DNA of 64,000 nt from Halorubrum aethiopicum (GCF_001542905.1 NZ_LOAJ01000002.1:1-64000); one strand, 5' to 3'; numbered from the stretch's first letter, positions 1 to 9,820 are shown. Notes: generated by a model not told the origin, from the letters alone. Numbers and translations are program-made.

Positions 1-61
1 CCAGCTACTATAGACAGAGATACATCGTTCAGTTATCCAACTCTGGACTTGTGTGTATTTT

Positions 62-870
62 GCTTTGTTGAATCCGATGATGGCGTGGGGTCACTGTTTG
101 AGAGCCTGTTCGAGGTAGGGACCCCCGAAGACGTAGCCCAACGCTAACGAGACCACGACAGCGGCCGCAGAAAGTCCAAGCATTCCTGTCCCGACGAGTG
201 ACCATATTTCACCGTGATAAACAACCAGTAACAGAACGATCAAACTGACGAATGAAATGTCCGACAGTCGTTGAATCGGCGTGTGGAGACGGTTACCTAT
301 CGACGTGTACACGTACGATAGTGCCAATCCCGCTAGGAGTGGGACGAGCTGGATACGAAGCACCATCCGCCCGATTGCGACGGCGTCGACGATCACGCCA
401 CCGGAAACGAGCGCGACCAGCGAGACGTGGATTGTAACGACCGATAGTAGACAGAGGATCACCATCAGACTGCTCGTGAACGCGATATCGCTGTCTGAAA
501 TCTCGGCGAACTTCGGACCGAACGGGGCACCGGGAGAGACAGCAAGCAACAAGAACCCGGTCGCATACGCCGGTCCGACTGGAACCGTTCGAATAAGGAG
601 ATACGCGACCAACGGCACGGCCACGAGATTCACTACTAAAGATTTCGTCAGGAGTTGTCGGTCTCGAAGTACACTGACAAGCTCGGTGACAGAAAGTTTC
701 AGTCCCATCGAGAACATCGTCGAAAGGACGAAGACTGCCGTCACAGTCTCGACAATCGTATCACCTGATATCGCCTCTATCTTGAAGATATACGGGTGTT
801 GGAATTCAGCGCATTTGTCTGCTGTTATATTGGAATAAGAACGCTGCTGAAGGGTACGATTTCAACAGAG
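62..870. mobile_element. unit bounded by inverted IS-end-like motifs
   Basis: GCTTTGTTGAATCC at 62-75 and its inverted counterpart GATTTCAACAGAG at 858-870 resemble the motif GGCTCTGTTGAAATCC that recurs between 6.9 and 37.4 kb. The two face each other and enclose a truncated transporter gene about 800 bp long. No transposase is present. That these are IS ends is inference; the left copy carries mismatches. Confidence 0.3.
91..744 (-). CDS. bile acid:sodium symporter (BASS) family fragment
   Basis: The 217 residues form about seven hydrophobic segments. The early stretch MFSMGLKLS and the late ALGYVFGGP resemble conserved segments of BASS-family sodium-coupled organic anion transporters of the cytoplasmic membrane. 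Family members are usually about 300 residues, and this protein stops just after the GGP segment, so the last helices are missing. The start is also doubtful: the first usable codon is GTG at 744, and the frame stays open upstream to about 862 without an ATG. IS-end-like motifs lie just beyond both ends (62-75 and 858-870). I read it as a broken gene left between insertion scars; a short functional variant is possible but less likely. Confidence 0.55.
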   Translation of the reverse strand: MTAVFVLSTMFSMGLKLSVTELVSVLRDRQLLTKSLVVNLVAVPLVAYLLIRTVPVGPAYATGFLLLAVSPGAPFGPKFAEISDSDIAFTSSLMVILCLLSVVTIHVSLVALVSGGVIVDAVAIGRMVLRIQLVPLLAGLALSYVYTSIGNRLHTPIQRLSDISFVSLIVLLLVVYHGEIWSLVGTGMLGLSAAAVVVSLALGYVFGGPYLEQALKQ

Positions 871-908
871 GTGAAGAGATCTATTGCGTGGAGAAGGCCG
901 GTACCTGG

Positions 909-2210
909 CTACGGCCACAGCCCTCGCGTTTCGTGTGCTTCGGCGATGCGAGACAGAGCAACGATATAGGCTGCCTCACGCCAAGTGACATCGCGTTGTT
1001 CGAATTCTGATCGAACCGCATCCCAAGCAGCCTCCATCTCGGTTTCAAGCTCATCATTTACCCGTTCGAGTGACCACTTTCGCCGATTGATGTCCTGGAG
1101 CCACTCGAAGTAGCTTACAGTGACTCCACCAGCGTTGGCGAGAATATCGGGGATCACTGCGATATCTCGTTCTACAAGAATAGAATCGCCTGTCGAGGTG
1201 ATTGGGCCGTTCGCACCTTCGACAACGAAATCTGCTGTAATTGTCTTGGCATTTTCCTTGGTGATCACGTTCCCCAATGCTGCTGGAATGAGCACATCGA
1301 CATCGAGCGTGAGCAGTTTGTCGTTCGAAATGACTGTATCAGCGTATTTAGTAACGGCTTCCGGCTCTTCGTCATGTGACGGGACTGAGCTTGTATCGAT
1401 CCCTTCTGGTTCGTACATCGCCCCATTCACGTCGCTGATCGCGACGATTGTGGCACCCCAGTCGTCAAGAAGTCGGGCAGCATTTGCTCCGACGCTCCCA
1501 TATCCTTGAACAGCAACCGTTGTCTCCTTGAGATCGCGGTCGTAGTATTCACAGACCAATTGCGTGACAATCGCAACGCTGCGTCCGGGAGCTTCTTCAC
1601 GGCCTTCACTTCCACCAACTACGGGTGGTTTTCCGGTGACGACGCCCGGCGTAGTCTCACCTTCCTGCATCGAGTACGCATCCATCAACCACGCCATCGT
1701 CTGGGGATCAGTACCCATATCAGGAGCTGGGATATCCTGGTTCGGGCCGATAACGTCGCGGATCTCTTGTGCGAACCGTCGGGTTAGTCGTTCCTTCTCA
1801 GCTGAACTCAGTTCCTTCGGATTGACCGCAATTCCACCCTTGGCCCCGCCAAACGGGAGGTCCATGACGGCGCACTTCCAGGTCATCCACATGCCAAGTC
1901 CGACACACTCGTCTCTACTCACCGCGGGGTGGAATCGAAGTCCTCCTTTAAACGGGCCTCTGACACTGTCGTGTTGGGCCCGGTAGCCAGTGAACACCTC
2001 AACCGTGCCGTCGTCTCGTTCGATCGGGACCGTTACTTCGTGGACCTTCTTTGGATGTTTGAGCCGTTCAACGATACTGGAATCGAGATCCAAGTGACTA
2101 GCAGCATGGTACAGCTGGCGACGAGCGGTTTCAAGTGCCGATTCAGATTCCGTTGATTCTGCCGCCTCATCGCCCGGTTCGTTGTGGGTACTCTTGGATT
2201 TCGATGCCAT
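909..2210 (-). CDS. gdhA: glutamate dehydrogenase
   Basis: The 433-residue protein is a complete Glu/Leu/Phe/Val dehydrogenase, which interconverts glutamate and 2-oxoglutarate plus ammonia in the cytoplasm. The substrate-binding part contains [11 protein letters not shown] (near residue 85) and PFGGAKGGI, where K124 is the expected catalytic lysine. The nucleotide-binding fold has GYGSVGAN near residue 236. The first 30 residues are a poorly conserved acidic tail common in haloarchaeal versions. It starts with ATG at 2210. A small zinc ribbon gene lies directly upstream on the same strand. Length and motifs are typical, so the family is secure; cofactor preference (NAD or NADP) cannot be read from the sequence with confidence. 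Confidence 0.95.
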   Translation of the reverse strand: MASKSKSTHNEPGDEAAESTESESALETARRQLYHAASHLDLDSSIVERLKHPKKVHEVTVPIERDDGTVEVFTGYRAQHDSVRGPFKGGLRFHPAVSRDECVGLGMWMTWKCAVMDLPFGGAKGGIAVNPKELSSAEKERLTRRFAQEIRDVIGPNQDIPAPDMGTDPQTMAWLMDAYSMQEGETTPGVVTGKPPVVGGSEGREEAPGRSVAIVTQLVCEYYDRDLKETTVAVQGYGSVGANAARLLDDWGATIVAISDVNGAMYEPEGIDTSSVPSHDEEPEAVTKYADTVISNDKLLTLDVDVLIPAALGNVITKENAKTITADFVVEGANGPITSTGDSILVERDIAVIPDILANAGGVTVSYFEWLQDINRRKWSLERVNDELETEMEAAWDAVRSEFEQRDVTWREAAYIVALSRIAEAHETRGLWP

Positions 2211-2212
2211 GA

Positions 2213-2356
2213 TTATTCGAGTGACATGCGTCGGTTTCGCATCGAGCCGCTACAATCGGGGCACTGACCGGGGCTGTTTTCTGCGATAATGATGGTTCCA
2301 CACTCGAAGCACTCGTATGGAGTTTCTTCGTCGGATTCAGGGTCGATATCTATCAT
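2213..2356 (-). CDS. small zinc ribbon protein (rubrerythrin-like)
   Basis: A 47-residue reading frame begins at ATG 2356 and ends 2 bases before the glutamate dehydrogenase start. It contains two CxxC knuckles, YECFECG and GQCPDC, spaced as in a rubredoxin or rubrerythrin-type zinc ribbon, and ends in a basic stretch. Proteins of this type are widespread in haloarchaea but have no firm role. The tight spacing suggests it is transcribed with the dehydrogenase. It may be a metal-binding accessory or regulatory protein; that is inference. Confidence 0.75.
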   Translation of the reverse strand: MIDIDPESDEETPYECFECGTIIIAENSPGQCPDCSGSMRNRRMSLE

Positions 2357-2469
2357 AGTGTGTTCACGAGTGCCTGCCTGGAATCCACGGCACTCTATGT
2401 GGGTGTAATAAGTGTATTAGGGAATATCAAGTCGTTAACCACCAAACATTCATAGAAATTTAAGGTTAG

Positions 2470-5349
2470 TTATTGAACCCCAGAAATCCCCGGAATTGAG
2501 AAGTCATTCTCCTCGAAGAGCGTCTCAAACAGTTTGCGCTGGACTGTCCGAGAGTGCTTATAAAACGCAGGCGGGGAAATTCCGAGTGTCTCCGCAACAT
2601 CTTCGCCCGTGCTCTCGCGTGGTGACTCGAAAAACCCACTGTAGTATGCCGTCTGGATCACCTCCAGTTGCCGTTCAGTCAGCTTTTCGAGGAATTTTGA
2701 ATATAAGTCGGGTTCCATGGACTGATCCAGTGTCTGCTTCGAACGGAGGTCGACAGCAGAGAATGTCTCTCGAACGAGTTGGGTTATTGTCCGGACATCG
2801 ATACTGTCTGGGATGTCTATGACGAGAGTTGTAGATGTTGGGTCAGCAATTGCCTCACGGAAGACGGCACCGTGATCTGCCAGTTCTAAGGCGAGAAACG
2901 GCTGTGTGAGCCGAAGACGAAGAATACCACCCTCCCCATCGACGCTAATTTGTTGGATATCGTCAATTCCAACCAACTGTGAGGCAGCGTCTACAACGTC
3001 AGGTACTGCTCCGTCGTCGACAGTCACAAACACGTAGCTACCCTCTGTGGATTGCTGAACACCCCCCTGATACGAGAGCGTACATGCTGCGTCTTGAGCG
3101 AGTCGCGAAAGAATGAACGTCGAATCATCGATGACAAATTCTACACGTGTCATCGATGTCGTGAGCAGTGCATTCTTTCGCTCGATAGCACTAAGAGCAG
3201 ACGCGATGGTCTCACCAAGTTCAGCGAGGACAGCTTTCGTTGTGTCATCAAACGCGCCTTGATTCGGTGCGTAGACTGTCAGCACCCCGTGTGTGAGGTC
3301 ATTGTAGACGAGAGGGATACTCAATACAGAAAGATAGTCACGAGCGAGTGCAGCCTTCCGCCACGGATCTTTACGGAGTCTAGCCGCGACGTTTGTCACC
3401 ATCGTCACATCGCCAGTAGCGGCAGTCTGGCCGGCTGGCTCTACATCTGCCGCGTCGATAGCGAACGATTGGCTATCCAGATACCCCTGCTCCCTACCTG
3501 CCCAAGCCCGTGGCTCGATGGTGTCGGCTGTCCGGTCAATCGCACCGATCCAAGCGAACCGGAATCGGTCCTCGCTGGTTAACAGCTCACAGACAGTATG
3601 ATCGATTTCCTCTCTCGTTTCCGCTTGAACGAGGGCCTGATCGATTTCCCTGATCGTCTCGTTGATACGATTCAACGCCGTGAGTTGTTCGTTTTGCTCT
3701 TGGAGTGTGCGGTCTTGCTTTCGAAGTTGTGACTCTCGTGTGACGCGGTCAAGCGCTGCCTCAGCGGTTGCGGCGAGAAGATCAGTCAGTTCCCGGCTTA
3801 CGTCATCGAAGAAGCTGATTCGGTCCGAGCCAGCGACGAACACGCCGTGGTTACCGAGTGGAATGTACGCTACACTGCGAAGATCAGTTGCTCGGTTTTC
3901 GAGTCGATCCGCCTCGTGAACGTCATCGAAGAATAGCGCTTCGTCCTCAACGAAACTATAACTCGGTAACGTTTCACCATCGGCGTGTATGGTGGGGAGT
4001 GGACCATTGAGTTCTTTCATTATCGCCGAGTGGGCCGCAGGTCGAAGTTCGTTACCATCAACATCGAAGAGATAGACCGCACTTGCATCCAAATTAAGGA
4101 CACTGGGAGTGTCGTCGACGACATGCTGGGCAATTTCCTGATGCGTTTCGGCGTATAGGAAATCGCGGGCAGTCTCTTGGAGGGTCGCCAGCGCTTCCTC
4201 GCGCTGCTTGCGTTTCGTGATATCCCGACAGCTAAAGAGGAACGTTCCGTCCTGAATCGAGACTTCACGGATATTGACTAAGAGCGTGTGCTTGCGGCCT
4301 GCCTTATCCGTCGCAGTCGTTTCGATATTCTTGAGCACGCCGTCCTCTGCGAGCTCCTCACGGTCGAAAAGATCCGTGCCGAGGAGATCGTCGATTGTCC
4401 CTTGCTCGTGAATTTCGTCGGCCGTGTAGCCGAAGATGAAGTGGACGTTGGGACAGACATAGGTGTACTCACCAGCTTCGTTCGTGATGAGTACCGTATC
4501 AGTCATATTATTGAGCGTGACGCGGTGGAGTTCTTCTGATTGTCGGAGATCGCGTTCGAGATCGACGCGCTCGGTAATGTCGACGCCCTCAACGACGATT
4601 GAAACGAGGTCCCCGCGCTCGTTCTCGACTGGGCGCACAGAGAGATCGATGACCTGTGGGTTCTCGATGTGTGACGGCTGTTGGACGACCGCGTTACTGA
4701 ATTTCCCATCGAGCGCGTTCTCCACGATCTGTTGTATGTCCGCGTTCTTCGTATCAGTCTCTGCCCACCACGGGAGCATCCAGAACGGTTCACCGACAAT
4801 CGTTTCAACATCCACATCGACCATTTCCCGTGCTGTCTCGTTCACCCGAGCAAGTGAGCCATCCGGATTAAGCACCCATGTTGCGGTCCGTGAATCGTTG
4901 AATATAGCGTCGAATTGTCTCGCGCGATCCCGTTCTGTGGCCGACCGTCGTGCGGATCTGACGGCACGCTCGGTTCGTTCGATGAGTTCGTCAGTCATCC
5001 CTTCTATCGGCTCCGTGAGCGTGATGTAATCCATGACCCCGGCCTCGATGGCGTTGCTGGCGATGGCTTCACTCCCATCGGCGGTACAGAACACGACTGG
5101 AAGCGTCGTGGTTTCGGTGCGGATCTCCCTGATGAATTCCAGCCCTGTTGTCCCTTCGAGCGTGTCTCCGCTAATGAGACAGTCGGTGGTACGCTTCTGG
5201 ACGACATCACTCGCTTCCGCTTTGGTTACAACTGTATGTACAGTCGCGTCAGTCTGTGTCTCAAGCGTTGTAGCGAATTGCGTGAGCCAGTCATTTGTTC
5301 CGGCGAGCAGTATCGTCGATGAATTGAGGACGGATTGAGAAGTGGCCAT
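2470..5349 (-). CDS. Bat-like multidomain sensor/transcription regulator
   Basis: I start this 959-residue protein at ATG 5349 rather than at the upstream end of the frame, because the receiver-like domain begins there. Order of domains: receiver-like (1-130), PAS (about 140-260), PAS (265-385), GAF (390-540), GAF (560-710), a bacterio-opsin-activator linker domain (715-870), and a C-terminal HTH_10 DNA-binding domain containing LTERQLEVIQTAYY. Proteins of this build sense redox, light or small ligands and activate nearby genes. The receiver looks degenerate: where a phosphoacceptor Asp is expected the sequence reads CLISGDTLEG. It is divergent from the MFS gene at 5608, which is a plausible target. 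Confidence 0.88.
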   Translation of the reverse strand: MATSQSVLNSSTILLAGTNDWLTQFATTLETQTDATVHTVVTKAEASDVVQKRTTDCLISGDTLEGTTGLEFIREIRTETTTLPVVFCTADGSEAIASNAIEAGVMDYITLTEPIEGMTDELIERTERAVRSARRSATERDRARQFDAIFNDSRTATWVLNPDGSLARVNETAREMVDVDVETIVGEPFWMLPWWAETDTKNADIQQIVENALDGKFSNAVVQQPSHIENPQVIDLSVRPVENERGDLVSIVVEGVDITERVDLERDLRQSEELHRVTLNNMTDTVLITNEAGEYTYVCPNVHFIFGYTADEIHEQGTIDDLLGTDLFDREELAEDGVLKNIETTATDKAGRKHTLLVNIREVSIQDGTFLFSCRDITKRKQREEALATLQETARDFLYAETHQEIAQHVVDDTPSVLNLDASAVYLFDVDGNELRPAAHSAIMKELNGPLPTIHADGETLPSYSFVEDEALFFDDVHEADRLENRATDLRSVAYIPLGNHGVFVAGSDRISFFDDVSRELTDLLAATAEAALDRVTRESQLRKQDRTLQEQNEQLTALNRINETIREIDQALVQAETREEIDHTVCELLTSEDRFRFAWIGAIDRTADTIEPRAWAGREQGYLDSQSFAIDAADVEPAGQTAATGDVTMVTNVAARLRKDPWRKAALARDYLSVLSIPLVYNDLTHGVLTVYAPNQGAFDDTTKAVLAELGETIASALSAIERKNALLTTSMTRVEFVIDDSTFILSRLAQDAACTLSYQGGVQQSTEGSYVFVTVDDGAVPDVVDAASQLVGIDDIQQISVDGEGGILRLRLTQPFLALELADHGAVFREAIADPTSTTLVIDIPDSIDVRTITQLVRETFSAVDLRSKQTLDQSMEPDLYSKFLEKLTERQLEVIQTAYYSGFFESPRESTGEDVAETLGISPPAFYKHSRTVQRKLFETLFEENDFSIPGISGVQ

Positions 5350-5607
5350 TATTCGATCACGTGAACGAGAGACGGCTCCTCTGGATAGCCATTCGAGTTT
5401 GTCTACGATTCTGCTGCTGGCCTGGGCTGGAATACACGCACATAGACAGTTAACTATCAAACCAGTAGAGAACAAAAGAATTTGCTATCTAACCCTCAGA
5501 AGTATCCGGAGCGATACGTAATATGGAAGCACCATCACCGGAACTCGTTACAGGCACCTGTCGATTTCCGATTTCCGTGGTTCGGCGTCCGTTCACATTA
5601 TCGAGTA
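5350..5607. promoter_or_regulatory. divergent promoter region, regulator/MFS
   Basis: This 258-bp gap separates the divergently transcribed Bat-like regulator and MFS transporter. AT-rich patches near 5446-5490 could hold core promoter elements, but I see no clear palindromic operator. The arrangement suggests that the regulator controls the transporter; this is inferred from position only. Confidence 0.35.
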
Positions 5608-6843
5608 ATGACTACCCAACCTTCCGATCATCACAAAGAGACCACTAGCACCGAAGCGCGACAGATACATCAGTCGACATGGGGTATCGTCGCTGGAGCA
5701 AGCCTTATTTCGACTGGATTAGCTGCCTACGAGATCGTTCCTGCGAGCGTCACCCCGCTCATCCGTGACTCTCTGGGTATCGGTCCAACAATCGCAGGCT
5801 TCCTTGTCGGAATCATGTTCGGTACTGCAGTGATCGCAAGCCTCCCAGCTGGTGCGGTGCTCGATCGAACAGATTCTAGAAACGTGATGGCACTCGCCGT
5901 TCTCACACTACTTATCGCTGGAGCGTGGGGATGGATCGCTGGATGGCAAGAGGACTACAGATCAGTAATCGCCTCCCGAGCACTTGGAGGGATCGCCTAC
6001 GTTGTCGTCTGGAATGCTGGTATCGATATCGTGAGTCGAGCAACGACCAGCAAGAACCGGGCAACGGCTGTCGGCATTTTCACCGCAAGTGGACCGATCG
6101 GGTTTGCTCTTGGACAGGGGACTGGGCCACTGATTGCACGTGAATTCGGATGGCCTACGATCTTTATTGCGTTCACGGCACTCACAGTCGTCGGTCTTGG
6201 CGTTTTCTGGCCAGCCAGTCGGGGGATCGGGACGAGCGAGGGGGAGGCTCCCTCGGTTCAGGAGTTCGGAGCGGTTCTCCGGAACCGAAAAGTCTGGTCA
6301 GTTGGATTGCTCGGCTTCCTCGGCTATTCAGTATACCTATTCGTGAATAGCTGGGGTGCATCGTACCTTACGGCCGAACTTGGACTGTCACTTACAGTGA
6401 GTGGGCTCTTGGTGGCAGTCTTTCCCGCAATCGGTGTTATCTCCAGAATCAGTAGCGGACTCCTGTCTGACCGAGTCTTCGAGGGTCGCCGCCAACCCAT
6501 CGTTTTCGGATCCTTCGCAACTGCGGCTCCACTCATACTGGTGTTCACGCAAGTCCAGTCACTTCCACTGCTCATTACGCTCCTACTGCTCACTGGATTT
6601 GCGGTTCAGCTTACACTGGGTCTGTCCTTCACGTATGTTCGGGAAGTCGTCGATTCGCGAGTCGCTGCGACAGCTGTCGCGTTCCAGACGAGTGTTGGGC
6701 TAGCGGGGGCGTTTCTTGCACCGATCGTAGGCGGTGTTGTGATCGATCTGGCAGGATTCGATATGGCATTTCTACTCGTTGGTTTTCTCTCCATCTGCGG
6801 AATCGCGGTCGCATGGCGAGCACCAGAGCCTAGCTACCCATAA
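5608..6843 (+). CDS. MFS transporter
   Basis: This 411-residue integral membrane protein has about 12 hydrophobic segments in two halves. It carries the major-facilitator signature loop between helices 2 and 3 in the form AGAVLDRTDSRNVM. I start at ATG 5608; the frame extends upstream, but that extension is charged, histidine-rich and unlike a transporter start. Substrate cannot be told. It is divergent from a large Bat-type regulator that may control it. The gene is followed by a decayed stretch with IS-end-like sequence. Confidence 0.85.
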   Translation: MTTQPSDHHKETTSTEARQIHQSTWGIVAGASLISTGLAAYEIVPASVTPLIRDSLGIGPTIAGFLVGIMFGTAVIASLPAGAVLDRTDSRNVMALAVLTLLIAGAWGWIAGWQEDYRSVIASRALGGIAYVVVWNAGIDIVSRATTSKNRATAVGIFTASGPIGFALGQGTGPLIAREFGWPTIFIAFTALTVVGLGVFWPASRGIGTSEGEAPSVQEFGAVLRNRKVWSVGLLGFLGYSVYLFVNSWGASYLTAELGLSLTVSGLLVAVFPAIGVISRISSGLLSDRVFEGRRQPIVFGSFATAAPLILVFTQVQSLPLLITLLLLTGFAVQLTLGLSFTYVREVVDSRVAATAVAFQTSVGLAGAFLAPIVGGVVIDLAGFDMAFLLVGFLSICGIAVAWRAPEPSYP

Positions 6844-6849
6844 CTACAG

Positions 6850-6985
6850 GCTCAAATTTTTGGAAGCAGATAGGATAGTTGTATTGAAGACACTCTCTAT
6901 TCAGGCGCTGTTAAAATTCTTAGAGCCTGACAGGATCAGCGTGCGAGATACAGAGGATACAGTCAGCACAAGAGCCTCGTTATTT
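6850..6985. repeat. decayed IS-end-like repeat
   Basis: The sequence from 6904 (GGCGCTGTTAAAATTC) through about 6970 is roughly 70% alike by eye to 34363-34430, including the shared words TAGAGCCTGACAGGATC/AAGAACCGATAGGATC and a following AGATACAGAG/AGGTACAGAG. Inside 6853-6930 there is also an imprecise internal duplication (the same strand can be read as LKFLEADRI then LKFLEPDRI). It is probably the remnant of one end of an insertion sequence; no transposase remains. Confidence 0.4.
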
Positions 6986-7029
6986 CGTCATACAGCTTGA
7001 ATTAGCCGATAGATATGCCTACCAGCTTA

Positions 7030-8040
7030 TTAGGAAAAGGTAACGTTTCTAAATTCAAATCTCGCACCACCGTCCTTCCCTTCCGCAACATTCAGTGTCC
7101 AGTTGTGGTTCTCAGCGATCTCGTTCACAATACTGAGACCGAAACCAGTCCCGTTCCTTTTTGTTGAAAATCCGAATTGAAGAAGAGAGTCACGGGCGTC
7201 CTCGGAAATACCTCGACCATCATCCTCGACGTAGAATCCATCACTTAGCGCATTTATCGTGATTCTCACGTCATTCCCTCCGTGTTCAATCGCATTATGA
7301 AATAGGTTTTCAAGTACCTGCTTGAATTGACTATCATCTGCGAGGATCGTTCGCGCTGTCTCAACATTGAGGGTCGCCCCCTCCGTCTCAATATTCTGCC
7401 AGCATTTCTCACTTAGTTCCTGAATGTTCACAGCGTCTAATTCTGGATCTGTTTCCCCTTCTCGTGCTAATGTCAAGAGATCATCGATTAGCTCATTCAC
7501 TCTATCGATGGATCCTTCCATCGCATCAAGATGCTCGCTTTTACACTCCTCTTTGGCGAGTTCTAAACGTCCTTGTATCACAGTCAGCGGATTGCGGAGG
7601 TCATGAGAGATGACGCTGGCAAATCGGTCAAGCCGATCTCGTTCTTGCTTCAGTTGCTGTTCGTACTTCTTGCGGGCAGAAATGTCACGCGAAGAAACCA
7701 CATACCCATCAAGCGCAGTGGTCGTTTGATTACTCCCGCGAGTCTCAAGCCAGATCCACGATCCGTCCTTGTGTTGGAATCGCAATTCGACAGCCGCAGT
7801 GGTGTGGTCCACGTCTGCCTCAATAACCTCATAAAACGCTTCAAGAGCCTGCTGTCGGTCGTCCGGATGAATATACTCGAATACATTTTTGCCCTCAAGC
7901 TCGTCGGGTTCGTAACCGAGAACACGCTCGATTGACGGGCTTTCATACCGGATGGTCCCATCTTCATCCAGTACTGTTAGTGTATCGACAGTATGTATAA
8001 TGAGTTCTTCAAAAGCCTCTACCGTCAGATCCGTAACCAT
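7030..8040 (-). CDS. PAS sensor histidine kinase
   Basis: The 336-residue kinase starts at ATG 8040; a TTG 51 bases upstream is possible but adds only a hydrophobic tail. An N-terminal PAS domain (about residues 14-125) is followed by a HisKA dimerisation helix with SHDLRNPL, where H146 should be the phosphorylated histidine, and a HATPase_c domain with N box NLFHNAIEHGG, G1 EDDGRGI and G2 GTGFGLSIV. There is no membrane segment, so it is cytoplasmic and probably senses an internal signal. No response regulator is adjacent. Its catalytic half resembles the kinase at 32826. Confidence 0.9.
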   Translation of the reverse strand: MVTDLTVEAFEELIIHTVDTLTVLDEDGTIRYESPSIERVLGYEPDELEGKNVFEYIHPDDRQQALEAFYEVIEADVDHTTAAVELRFQHKDGSWIWLETRGSNQTTTALDGYVVSSRDISARKKYEQQLKQERDRLDRFASVISHDLRNPLTVIQGRLELAKEECKSEHLDAMEGSIDRVNELIDDLLTLAREGETDPELDAVNIQELSEKCWQNIETEGATLNVETARTILADDSQFKQVLENLFHNAIEHGGNDVRITINALSDGFYVEDDGRGISEDARDSLLQFGFSTKRNGTGFGLSIVNEIAENHNWTLNVAEGKDGGARFEFRNVTFS

Positions 8041-8295
8041 TACCAAAAAATCGTCAGGGGCGCTATTTAACAATAACTGTTGGATAATCAATTAACATGA
8101 TCTCGGATCAGCACGGTTATAGCCCAGTATTTGCTGTATAGACCGATCCAATCTGATCGTATCTGTAACTGATCCATACAAGATACGTGACCTCTATTCA
8201 GCACGGCCCCGACGAACTATCAGCAGGTGAGGATTTCGATAGAGCTGATTCATTCTAACGCTTCGGCAGATACCACTTCCACTTTCACTCCACGT

Positions 8296-8315
8296 CCATG
8301 GCTCACCCCTTTTAC
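8296..8315 (+). promoter_or_regulatory. leaderless promoter, repair-type motif copy A
   Basis: CCATGGCT (8296-8303), five bases, then CTTTTAC (8309-8315) lies 23 bases before the ATG at 8338. The same arrangement with near-identical spacing precedes the B-family polymerase at 10422. CTTTTAC sits where a TATA box is expected for a leaderless transcript. CCATGGCT is a candidate activator or operator half. A CACTTCCACT word lies upstream of both copies. Confidence 0.6.
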
Positions 8316-8337
8316 GAGCCTGTCCATCGTGGCTACC

Positions 8338-9036
8338 ATGTCCACCCGTTCCCGACGACCGACCGCGGATCTTCCGGATCTCACGCCAGGCGTCACCCTC
8401 GTCGATGTCGACGACGATCTCGGCGTCACCCCCGTCCAGGCGCTCCTCCTCGATCGAGTGCTCGCCGGCGACGGCCGAGCCTTCTGGGTCGATGGCGCAA
8501 ACAGGGCGAACACGACACGCCTCCGCGACCTCGCGCCGGCCGACCGCGTGCTCAACCGGATCGAGGTGGCCCGCGGGTTCACCGCACATCAGCACACGTC
8601 GCTGCTCGACCGACTCGCGGGCCGGCTCACCGCCCGAGAATCGCCGTCAGTCGTCGTCGCGACCGGCCTCGACGGGATGTACCGCACAGCCGACATCAGC
8701 GCCGAGCTCGCAGAACAGCTGTTCATTCGCGCGATCGCGTCGGTCGCCCGTATCGCTCGTGTCCATGACGTGCCGGTGCTCGTGACGCGGTGTCGCAAGG
8801 ATGACTTCTCGCGGCCGCTGCGCCGCGCTGCGGCGACGCACCTCCAGTGCCGGGCGACGCCGTTCGGACCACGCTTCAAGGACACAGCAGGCGGCGAGGA
8901 GACGCTCGTGTATCACACGGGAGACGGCTGGATGCAAACGACACTCGCATACTGGCAGGAAGTGCTCGAACACCGCGCCCGGATACACGAAGCGTCGACG
9001 CTCGAACTCGCCGCCGGACCCGTGGGTGTCCAGTAA
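8338..9036 (+). CDS. RadA-like protein lacking a P-loop
   Basis: The 232-residue protein aligns by eye with the core of archaeal RadA/RecA-superfamily proteins. AFWVDGANRANTTRLRDLAP corresponds to the strand and loop after the ATP site (VIYIDTE-type). RIEVARGFTAHQHTSLLDRL matches the following helix, and PSVVVATGLDGMYR and VPVLVTR match later strands. A Walker A motif is missing: the region before it has no GxxxxGKT. It is therefore probably a non-ATPase paralogue, a recombination mediator or polymerase accessory. I start at ATG 8338, set by the leaderless promoter 23 bases upstream. Its stop overlaps the next start by one base. Shared promoter sequence ties it to the polymerase at 10422. Confidence 0.6.
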   Translation: MSTRSRRPTADLPDLTPGVTLVDVDDDLGVTPVQALLLDRVLAGDGRAFWVDGANRANTTRLRDLAPADRVLNRIEVARGFTAHQHTSLLDRLAGRLTARESPSVVVATGLDGMYRTADISAELAEQLFIRAIASVARIARVHDVPVLVTRCRKDDFSRPLRRAAATHLQCRATPFGPRFKDTAGGEETLVYHTGDGWMQTTLAYWQEVLEHRARIHEASTLELAAGPVGVQ

Positions 9037-9311
9037 TGGGTCGGACGAATCCGACGTATCGAGACCAGTTGAGCGCGATCGAAGACGAGTGGGACGACTA
9101 CCGCCGCGCACTCCGGCGACGGGACCAACCCCGATTCGACCGGCTGTTCGTGTACGCTCGCGATCACGCCGACGCTGCGGGGAATCTCAACCATCCGGAC
9201 CCGCTTGCGCCCGTGTGGATGGCGATCGCGCTCGAACAGGAGCGACGAATACGGGAGTTAGAAGAAACAATTCAAGGATTAGAACAAGGAGATGAACGAA
9301 GAGAAGGGTGA
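9036..9311 (+). CDS. small charged coiled-coil protein in repair cassette
   Basis: This 91-residue protein begins at ATG 9036, sharing one base with the stop of the RadA-like gene, so the two are almost certainly co-translated. The first half is rich in Arg and Asp (DEWDDYRRALRRRDQPRFDRL), the middle reads PLAPVWMAIALEQE, and the end is a short heptad-like helix. I know no function. Its position suggests an adaptor between the RadA-like protein and another factor, possibly the polymerase; this is inference. Confidence 0.7.
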   Translation: MGRTNPTYRDQLSAIEDEWDDYRRALRRRDQPRFDRLFVYARDHADAAGNLNHPDPLAPVWMAIALEQERRIRELEETIQGLEQGDERREG

Positions 9312-9366
9312 CAATCTGGTACACGCACTGAGACAAACTCCTCTGTATCCGGAGACCATAGAGTGG

Positions 9367-9759
9367 TCAATTATTTCGTTCTTCAATTACGAGCTCTCGG
9401 GCCTCAGAAACGAGACCTTGACTCTCGGCAAATGCTTCTGCGTCTAAAGCGACAGCTGCCCCGACACCATCTTCTAGTACGAAGTTCATCTCGATCACGT
9501 TCTTGAAGCACTGGACGAGACACGTCAACTCGCCGTGATCCTCAGAAAACGTATTCTTGTAAATCGGAGCGGTAAGCGAGTCCATCCGTGAATCATCAAT
9601 TACATTCGTGATTTCGTCTTCGGTGTACTGGGCCGCCACATCATCTCGCAAATAGACGATGTCGTGACTTACATGATCGTACTTCACGATGCTTCGAAGG
9701 TTGTCATCTGTCCTGTGCTTGAAAAAATCCTCCAACCGCGAGGCCATTTTAACAGCCAT
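9367..9759 (-). CDS. conserved haloarchaeal-type hypothetical protein
   Basis: The 130-residue soluble acidic protein has no motif I recognise. The N-terminal part has charged helices (LEDFFKHRTDD). The centre alternates strand-like segments such as ELTCLVQCFKNVIEMNFVLED, which suggests a small alpha/beta sensor-like fold. ATG at 9759 and another four codons in (9747) are both possible starts. It is convergent with the repair cassette gene ending at 9311 and divergent from the small membrane protein at 9821. Confidence 0.6.
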   Translation of the reverse strand: MAVKMASRLEDFFKHRTDDNLRSIVKYDHVSHDIVYLRDDVAAQYTEDEITNVIDDSRMDSLTAPIYKNTFSEDHGELTCLVQCFKNVIEMNFVLEDGVGAAVALDAEAFAESQGLVSEARELVIEERNN

Positions 9760-9820
9760 AAGTTTCGCTATCGCCGTATCGATAAATAACCAAAGGTTGA
9801 TTCATTCCGCAGTAGAATGA

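Noticed and set aside
8195-9111. Minus-strand frames opposite the RadA-like gene
   Set aside because: They are antisense shadows in GC-rich DNA; the plus-strand genes have a promoter, coupling and recognisable fold.
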